A stretch of 19,832 nt of DNA from Lachnospiraceae bacterium (GTDB lineage Bacteria; Bacillota_A; Clostridia; Lachnospirales; Lachnospiraceae), in the NCBI GenBank assembly GCA_016287765.1, contig JAEEWS010000047.1:1-19832 (forward strand), in the 5' to 3' direction. Within the stretch, counting starts at the first letter, position 1; each line of letters starts with the position of its first letter. The notes under the pieces were generated by a model that was given only the letters and a program-made list of their open reading frames with translations, searched no databases and was not told the origin of the DNA. A program made the translations under genes and the position numbers. Shown here in pieces: positions 15,482-19,832 of the stretch.

Positions 15482-16085
15482 ATAACCCCAGGGCATATCC
15501 CGTCGCGATACCTACCACTGCGGAGAGGCAGATGATCAGGATGGGATGCTTTTTCTTAAAGGCAAGAACAGCGCATACGAGGAACAGCAGGATGCTGATC
15601 AGGAGGGGCAAAATGTCCGTTAGGAAATTCAAGGTAATCCCTGAGAAACCTTCCTTAAATGCGGCACTCAGGTTTTCCGACGGAGTGAAGACACTCATTC
15701 CTACGCTTAAAAGGGCTGATGCGATGAGACCCACCACCGCGGGACGAAGGCCTGTCATGGCACCCTCAACTACGTTATTTGCTTTGAATTTCGCAAAGAA
15801 TCTTGATACGATCAGTATCACGAGAAATGAGGGCAGCACCACTCCGAAGGTGGCGCAAAAGGAGCCCGGGATGCCGGCCACGGTGCGCCCTATAAAGGTA
15901 GATATGTTCACGGCAAAGGGACCGGGGGTGCTTTCGCTGATGGCTATGAAATCCACGATATCCTCGGTTGCAGCCCAGCCGTGGCCGATAACCTCGCTCT
16001 CGATCAGGGGCAGCATGGCATATCCGCCGCCGAAGGTAAAAAGCCCTATCTTAAAGAAGGTCCAGAATAATTCCAATAAGATCAT
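15480..16085 (-). CDS. ChrA-type chromate transporter subunit 2
   Basis: 201 aa, one half-size CHR domain. FFKIGLFTFGGGYAM near the start and ISESTPGPFAVN are the CHR family motifs; about six membrane segments follow. Partner gene overlaps by four bases (ATGA at 16082-16085), so the two are cotranslated and should form the two-subunit short-chain transporter. Many anaerobes carry this pair without any chromate exposure, so chromate efflux is a family name and the true anion is uncertain. The product ends at a helix before a bidirectional terminator. Confidence 0.9.
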   Translation of the reverse strand: MILLELFWTFFKIGLFTFGGGYAMLPLIESEVIGHGWAATEDIVDFIAISESTPGPFAVNISTFIGRTVAGIPGSFCATFGVVLPSFLVILIVSRFFAKFKANNVVEGAMTGLRPAVVGLIASALLSVGMSVFTPSENLSAAFKEGFSGITLNFLTDILPLLISILLFLVCAVLAFKKKHPILIICLSAVVGIATGYALGL

Positions 16086-16624
16086 TTTCTAACCCTCCTT
16101 ATCTGAAACGATACGATCCCGATAGCAGCACAGGCAAGGATCACAAAGATCGCATTTATCTTTAAAAATACCACCGCCGCAAAGGCAAGCGCCATAAGGC
16201 AAAGGCTTAGCCAATCCTTCTTACATTGCTTGAACATGGTCCAAAGGGCTTTAAGTATCAGAGCCGTGACGCCGGCACGTATGCCCCAAAAGGCGTATTC
16301 CACTGCTTTCAGGTGTTTAAAGGCTTCGAAAGCATAGGAGATGGCCACGATGACCAGAAAGGATGGCATTACCACGCCCAGAGTCGCGCAGACAGCTCCC
16401 GTAACGCCTGCCACACGGTTTCCGATAAAAGTGGCGGCATTGATCGCTATGGGGCCGGGAGTGGATTCCGCGATGGCGATCACATCCAGCAGATCTTTGT
16501 CTGTGATCCATTTTTTATTTTCAGCCACTTCCCTCTGGATCAGCGGTATCATGGCATATCCGCCGCCGAAGGTGAAGCCGCCGATCTTGGAAAAAGTAAG
16601 AAATAATTCAAGTTGTTTATTCAT
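16082..16624 (-). CDS. ChrA-type chromate transporter subunit 1
   Basis: 180 aa. Starts MNKQLELFLTFSKIGGFTFGGGYAM; AAAGGAATTT is the ribosome site. The open frame runs back to 16882 but would read through the promoter and GC-rich repeats, so it is trimmed. CHR motifs FTFGGGYAMIPLIQRE and IAESTPGPIAIN are intact. The sequence closely parallels its partner, the usual duplication that yields antiparallel halves. It is the first gene of a two-gene operon reading opposite to the thi operon. Confidence 0.9.
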   Translation of the reverse strand: MNKQLELFLTFSKIGGFTFGGGYAMIPLIQREVAENKKWITDKDLLDVIAIAESTPGPIAINAATFIGNRVAGVTGAVCATLGVVMPSFLVIVAISYAFEAFKHLKAVEYAFWGIRAGVTALILKALWTMFKQCKKDWLSLCLMALAFAAVVFLKINAIFVILACAAIGIVSFQIRRVRK

Positions 16625-16663
16625 GTACAAATTCCTTTTATTTTTTTGGAAAATTCCCCGAAT

Positions 16664-16692
16664 AGGATACACCCAAGCCCTTGATTTGTAAA
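16664..16692 (-). promoter_or_regulatory. Promoter of the ChrA pair
   Basis: On the minus strand TTTACA (16687-16692) and TATCCT (16664-16669) are separated by 17 bp, 40 bp upstream of the start at 16624. Confidence 0.6.
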
Positions 16693-16716
16693 CATAAAGC
16701 AGTGCGCCCCGCCTTA

Positions 16717-16793
16717 CGGGCAAGGGAGCAGCCGGGCAAGGGAGCAAAGCTAACCCGCTACCCTTCGGATTACAACTCAGCCCCGCTACCCTT
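16717..16793. repeat. Small direct repeats upstream of the ChrA promoter
   Basis: CGGGCAAGGGAGCA occurs at 16717-16730 and 16733-16746, and CCCGCTACCCTT at 16754-16765 and 16782-16793. The stretch is GC-rich compared with its AT-rich surroundings and has no convincing gene. It divides two divergent units. I cannot assign a role; it may be a decayed intergenic element. Confidence 0.55.
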
Positions 16794-16804
16794 TTTATAG
16801 AAAA

Positions 16805-16858
16805 GTATATTACATTCTGTAAAATATACTTGACAAAATGTAAAGTGCATGTTATGGT
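16805..16858 (+). promoter_or_regulatory. Promoter and dyad operator of the paralogous membrane-protein/XRE operon
   Basis: TTGACA at 16830-16835, 17-bp spacer, TATGGT at 16853-16858. Just upstream a dyad has outer arms GTATATT (16805-16811) and AATATAC (16823-16829) and an inner palindrome TTACA-TTC-TGTAA (16810-16822), ending one base before the -35 box. A repressor or activator site at the -35 is likely, and the XRE protein encoded at the end of the operon is a candidate (inference). Confidence 0.65.
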
Positions 16859-16870
16859 GATAACAGAAAG

Positions 16871-16908
16871 AGGCTTGTACAAGGCTTATACAAGGCAAGG
16901 CTTATACA
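16871..16908 (+). repeat. Three direct 11-mers in the 5' leader
   Basis: AGGCTTGTACA at 16871, AGGCTTATACA at 16882 and again at 16898, the last two separated by AGGCA. The run starts just after the promoter and ends three bases before the ribosome site AGGAGG, so it is transcribed as leader RNA. It may be slippage-prone or a protein-binding array. Confidence 0.75.
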
Positions 16909-16923
16909 AAAGGAGGATATGAA

Positions 16924-17967
16924 ATGTCAAAGAAGAACAGGTTGATTTTGGGCTGTGTTATGGGAATATTGTTTTTACTCTCTGTTATTTTATTCTTTTA
17001 TCCGAGACATAATTATGAAATAAGTTTTGTAAAGAATGTGGAAGTGAAGAACGGAATAGCCGAGCCCGGGGAGTTTTACTACGGGATCAATGTAAACAGG
17101 AAGGGTACTTACGACCTTTTTGTTGACTGGTATGATAATGAGGATGCTGCATTTGTTTCGGGTGTTTCACTTATCGATGGATCGGGAAAAGAGGTATGGA
17201 GTACGACAGCGGCCAGACTGTATCTGGAGACTTATTCCAAAAAACTGGAAAAAGGCAGATACAAGATCAAGATCGAGGTCTTAACAAGCCCCGAGGCCCA
17301 GAATAGATATGCCCGGCTTCGCGGGCAGGGAGAATTGGATCCCCATGATCCCGATGTCATTAGGTTGTTTAAGGACTGCAGTGTGGCCATGAAGTACAGC
17401 TTCAAGATAAGGGAAAACCAATATATGTTTTATCTGGTAGCGATGATATCCCTGATGCTGATCGGAGCGCTTATCATGGTGATCATTGTAAATGCAGCCA
17501 GAACGGGGGATCCGGACAGGGAAAAATACGACGAACGCCAGCTGATATACCAGGGAAAGGCATATAAGTATGCTTTCTACACATTGCTCATCTATTCAGG
17601 GCTGATCCTTGCTGCCTTTATCGCCGGCGATGCTGCCGGCACATATAAGCTGCCGATAGACAACAGCATCCTGATCCTTGTCGGCATTATGCTGTCCGTA
17701 CTTGTATTCGCCATATATTCCATTCTGAAGGATGCATATTTCAGAATGAACGAAAACAAAAAGTTTCTTTTGGGCGTCTTTTGGGTGCTGGCGGCTGTAA
17801 ATCTGGGCTTAGGTATATTTCACGTCATTAACGGGGACATTGCCACCGGAGGGATCATTACTTTTGAAGGCGCGGGAAGCCTCCTTTTGGGAGTGACGAT
17901 GCTGGCGGTTGCTTCGGTTGCAACCTATAAACGCATTCAGGATAAAAGAGGTGATGAAGATGACTAA
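16924..17967 (+). CDS. Membrane protein with ectodomain and YDERQ motif, paralogue 1, 347 aa
   Basis: Function unknown. N-terminal membrane anchor at about 8-27. Residues 30-165 look like an extracytoplasmic beta-rich domain with GTYDLFVDWYDNED at about 61-74. Five further membrane segments fall at about 168-189, 214-235, 246-267, 281-302 and 316-335. Between the second and third is the motif KYDERQLIYQGKAYKYAFYTLLIY (start 201), and ILKDAYFRMNENKK begins at 267. These motifs recur in the next protein at the same places. RBS AAGGAGG precedes the start. Its operon ends with a small XRE gene, so a membrane sensor or transporter component is possible; I cannot name a family with confidence. Confidence 0.82.
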   Translation: MSKKNRLILGCVMGILFLLSVILFFYPRHNYEISFVKNVEVKNGIAEPGEFYYGINVNRKGTYDLFVDWYDNEDAAFVSGVSLIDGSGKEVWSTTAARLYLETYSKKLEKGRYKIKIEVLTSPEAQNRYARLRGQGELDPHDPDVIRLFKDCSVAMKYSFKIRENQYMFYLVAMISLMLIGALIMVIIVNAARTGDPDREKYDERQLIYQGKAYKYAFYTLLIYSGLILAAFIAGDAAGTYKLPIDNSILILVGIMLSVLVFAIYSILKDAYFRMNENKKFLLGVFWVLAAVNLGLGIFHVINGDIATGGIITFEGAGSLLLGVTMLAVASVATYKRIQDKRGDEDD

Positions 17968-18988
17968 AAAGGAAAAGATGATCACATTTTCTGTATTGGG
18001 GATCCTTGGCGTAATATGCCTTTTGATCTGCCTTGCACCAAAAAAGCTTGCGTCTGATGAAAAAAATGTCCCGGTGAAAATAAAGGAATCCGTTGCGGAT
18101 CCTGCTTATACAGAGCTCTCCGTTAAGATCGAAAAGCAGGGGAAATATGATATCGTGATCGATTGTACAGATAACGAGACTCCTAAATTTATCACCGGTG
18201 CCACTTTTATGCACGGCAAGGATAAGATCCTTTATACCACTGCGGGCATATGTTTTCGCGACAGGCGGAAGGCTTTGGAACTGGAGCCGGGTCTGTATGT
18301 TTTAAGAATTGATCACATCGCTTCGGCGGATGCATTTATAAAGCTTAATAATGCACAATACCCCGGGGGTATGCAGGATATGCCCACAGTCGGATCCTCC
18401 GACGATGGGGAGTACTTCATGTCCTATAAGCTTAAGGCAGTTGAAAGCAAGCCTTATTATACCTTTGTCCTTGCTCTCGGAATAGTTCTTATAGGCATAA
18501 TGGTGAGCGTGATCTTTTTGAGCGGCAGTGACAGAAAAAGCAGAGCAGAAGAAAAATATGACGAGAGGCAGACTGCTGTCCGGGGAAGATCATACAGGCA
18601 AGCATTTTATGTGTTGCTGATCTATTTTCTGGTATTGGTCGTTCTCAGACTGTTTAATGCAGACCTGCCTTTAAGCGACTGGACGCTCATTGCTATGGGA
18701 CTTTTGCTGGCGGAAGGCATACAGAGCTCCTTCAGTATCTATAATGATGCCTATTTCAAATTTAAGGAAAATCCGCTGATCGGGATCCAGATATTCTTTA
18801 TATGTGCGGTGATCCTTGGAGCCTGCGCATGCATCAGTTATTTCGGTCAGATCAATAAAAATCTTCCGAATGGCAGAGAGATCGGGCTGATCTATTTGCT
18901 GACAGCTGTATTTTCAGTTTTTGATGCTGTCCTTTTGTGCATGAAAGAAGCAAAGAATAAAAGGGAGGAGCGATATGAAAAACCTTAA
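17960..18988 (+). CDS. Membrane protein with ectodomain and YDERQ motif, paralogue 2, 342 aa
   Basis: A divergent copy of the preceding gene. Same plan: anchor at about 10-27, ectodomain about 30-165 with GKYDIVIDCTDNET (61-74) matching the first protein's GTYDLFVDWYDNED, then five membrane segments. KYDERQ is at 199-204, AFYVLLIY and NDAYFKFKEN follow. ATG 17960 is chosen because AAAGAGG ends nine bases upstream; 17954 is possible but too close. It overlaps the first gene by eight bases and the XRE gene by 14. The pair probably arose by tandem duplication and may act as a heterodimer (inference). Confidence 0.82.
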   Translation: MTKKEKMITFSVLGILGVICLLICLAPKKLASDEKNVPVKIKESVADPAYTELSVKIEKQGKYDIVIDCTDNETPKFITGATFMHGKDKILYTTAGICFRDRRKALELEPGLYVLRIDHIASADAFIKLNNAQYPGGMQDMPTVGSSDDGEYFMSYKLKAVESKPYYTFVLALGIVLIGIMVSVIFLSGSDRKSRAEEKYDERQTAVRGRSYRQAFYVLLIYFLVLVVLRLFNADLPLSDWTLIAMGLLLAEGIQSSFSIYNDAYFKFKENPLIGIQIFFICAVILGACACISYFGQINKNLPNGREIGLIYLLTAVFSVFDAVLLCMKEAKNKREERYEKP

Positions 18989-19172
18989 ATTAAAAGCCGC
19001 CAGAGCTGCTTTGGACATGTCCCAGCAGGAGCTTGCGGACAAGGTCAACGTTTCCCGACAGACCATAAATGCCATTGAAAAGGGGGACTATAACCCTACC
19101 ATAAACCTGTGCATAGCAATATGCAAAACCCTGAATAAAACCCTCGATGAACTATTTTGGGATATATCCTAA
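18975..19172 (+). CDS. YgzD-like XRE regulator, 65 aa
   Basis: Minimal helix-turn-helix protein: LKAARAALDMSQQELADKV, then VSRQTINAIEKGDYNP as turn and recognition helix, and CIAICKTLNKTLDELFW at the end, a very common group in Firmicutes. GGGAGGAG precedes the start, which overlaps the previous stop by 14 bases. It has no sensing domain, so control by the membrane partners encoded upstream is plausible. The likely target is the dyad at 16805-16829 (inference). Confidence 0.93.
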   Translation: MKNLKLKAARAALDMSQQELADKVNVSRQTINAIEKGDYNPTINLCIAICKTLNKTLDELFWDIS

Positions 19173-19214
19173 GAAGTGGGAGGATTACCCTTTTCTATTT
19201 CTCCGTTTCTTCCC

Positions 19215-19243
19215 TTGATTTACCGGGCCTTAAATGTTATCTT
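19215..19243 (+). promoter_or_regulatory. Candidate promoter of the DUF2500 gene
   Basis: TTGATT at 19215-19220, 17-bp spacer, TATCTT at 19238-19243, 32 bp before the start at 19275. Confidence 0.5.
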
Positions 19244-19274
19244 TATCCCAAATACATACACAAGGGGGAGAAAA

Positions 19275-19670
19275 ATGTTTTTCAGTCCGTTTAATTCATT
19301 TAATTTTTTTAATTTTTTTAACATTGCATTCTTTACAATTTTCTTTATTGTTATCGCTGCCTTTATCACCGTATTTGTAAAGGGGATCGTAACCTGGTCA
19401 AGCAACAACCGTTCGCCTTTACTTAATGTAAATGCCAGGGTGGTTGCAAAAAGAGTGAACACCCGGTTTAGAGGCGGTCATATGGGATCCGACGCATCAA
19501 TGCGTATGAGCTCAAGCTCCTATCATACCTATTACGTGACCTTCGAAGTGGACAGTGGAGACAGGATGGAGCTAAGTGTTCCCGAGAGCGAATACGGCTA
19601 TATGGTTGAAGGAGATCAGGGAATGCTTTCCTTTAAAGGTACAAGATTTATAAGTTTCGACAGAAAATGA
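19275..19670 (+). CDS. DUF2500 family membrane-anchored protein, 131 aa
   Basis: Start 19275 follows AAGGGGGAG. A short Phe/Asn-rich leader (FFSPFNSFNFFNFFN) is followed by one membrane segment at about 17-38. The DUF2500 domain follows: VKGIVTWSSNNRSPLLNVNA, VVAKRVNTR, then YYVTFEVDSGDRMELSVPESEYGYMVEGDQGMLSFKGTRFISF, all as in the family. The function of DUF2500 is not known; a single-pass protein with a small beta domain is all that can be said. The TGA stop is the first three bases of the repeat array that follows. Confidence 0.9.
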   Translation: MFFSPFNSFNFFNFFNIAFFTIFFIVIAAFITVFVKGIVTWSSNNRSPLLNVNARVVAKRVNTRFRGGHMGSDASMRMSSSSYHTYYVTFEVDSGDRMELSVPESEYGYMVEGDQGMLSFKGTRFISFDRK

Positions 19671-19832
19671 GCCTTGGGGACGGGGTTATAGGTTCAGATT
19701 TTGACCCTTTGGGGACGGGGTTATAGGTTCACTTTTTGAGCCTTTGGGGACGGGGTTAGGGGTTCATTTTTCGGCGCAAAGCGCCAAAATGAACCCCTCC
19801 CCCCGTCCCCAAAGGCTCAAAAAGTGAACCTA
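19668..19832. repeat. Right array of CCCCGTCCCC repeat units with long hairpin
   Basis: Reverse-orientation units lie at 19668-19696, 19702-19731 and 19737-19766. A forward unit follows at 19790-19819 and another begins at 19825 and leaves the window. Units at 19737 and 19790 face each other across a GGCGC-AAA-GCGCC core and pair over almost their whole length, making a hairpin of about 80 bases. The left array (1-43) has a similar GGCGC-type core. The stop codon of the DUF2500 gene is bases 1-3 of the first unit. Confidence 0.92.

Noticed and set aside
15480..16624. ChrA pair as evidence of chromate-resistance island
   Set aside because: No other metal-resistance or mobile genes nearby; half-size CHR pairs are common in gut and rumen Firmicutes, so this is ordinary content.
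16625..16882. N-terminal extension of ChrA subunit 1
   Set aside because: It crosses a minus-strand promoter and repeats, the extra residues are Pro/Cys-rich and unlike the family, and AAAGGA precedes the start at 16624.

Overview
The window looks like chromosomal DNA from an anaerobic, low-to-mid GC Firmicute, most likely a Lachnospiraceae relative. The basis is gene content and style: AGGAGG-type ribosome binding sites, TTGACA/TATAAT promoters, U-tailed terminators, a TPP-riboswitch-led ThiM-ThiE/ThiW/ThiD/ThiC cluster, short paired ChrA proteins and small XRE regulators. I see no phage genes, transposase, tRNA, rRNA or CRISPR. The genus is a guess.

Layout. 1-133: array of a ~30-bp repeat unit that recurs at four places (here called the CCCCGTCCCC repeat). 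212-1060: lone membrane protein of unknown function with its own terminator. 1164-3187: three-gene operon of NudC-type NADH pyrophosphatase, a zinc-ribbon membrane protein and a Cys-rich YkgJ-family protein. 3296-4432: DUF2975 membrane protein plus YozG-like XRE regulator behind a strong promoter flanked by regularly spaced operator-like repeats. 4437-6269 (minus): 610-residue regulator made of two similar XRE+helical-repeat halves, divergent from a three-gene ABC exporter (6517-8560). 8705-10912: Gfo/Idh/MocA oxidoreductase and iron-containing alcohol dehydrogenase. 10965-15378: thiamin locus with promoter, TPP riboswitch, riboswitch-linked terminator, a ThiM-ThiE fusion, ThiW, ThiD, a repeat-derived hairpin, and ThiC. 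15480-16624 (minus): two-subunit ChrA-type transporter. 16805-19172: two paralogous membrane proteins plus a YgzD-like XRE regulator. 19275-19670: DUF2500 protein. 19668-19832: second large array of the CCCCGTCCCC repeat, running off the window.

How the genes work together. The thiamin genes make HMP-PP de novo (ThiC, ThiD) but only salvage the thiazole (ThiW uptake, ThiM phosphorylation), joined by the ThiE half of the fusion and switched off by TPP. The ThiG/ThiH/ThiF/ThiS branch is absent from this window. Two separate operons share one plan, membrane protein(s) with a tiny XRE regulator last, suggesting membrane-linked control of a small repressor. The double-XRE regulator and its divergent exporter form a third regulator/membrane module and are the least familiar part of the window. 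The CCCCGTCCCC repeats sit in intergenic space, and in two cases the unit's first TGA is exactly the stop codon of the upstream gene.
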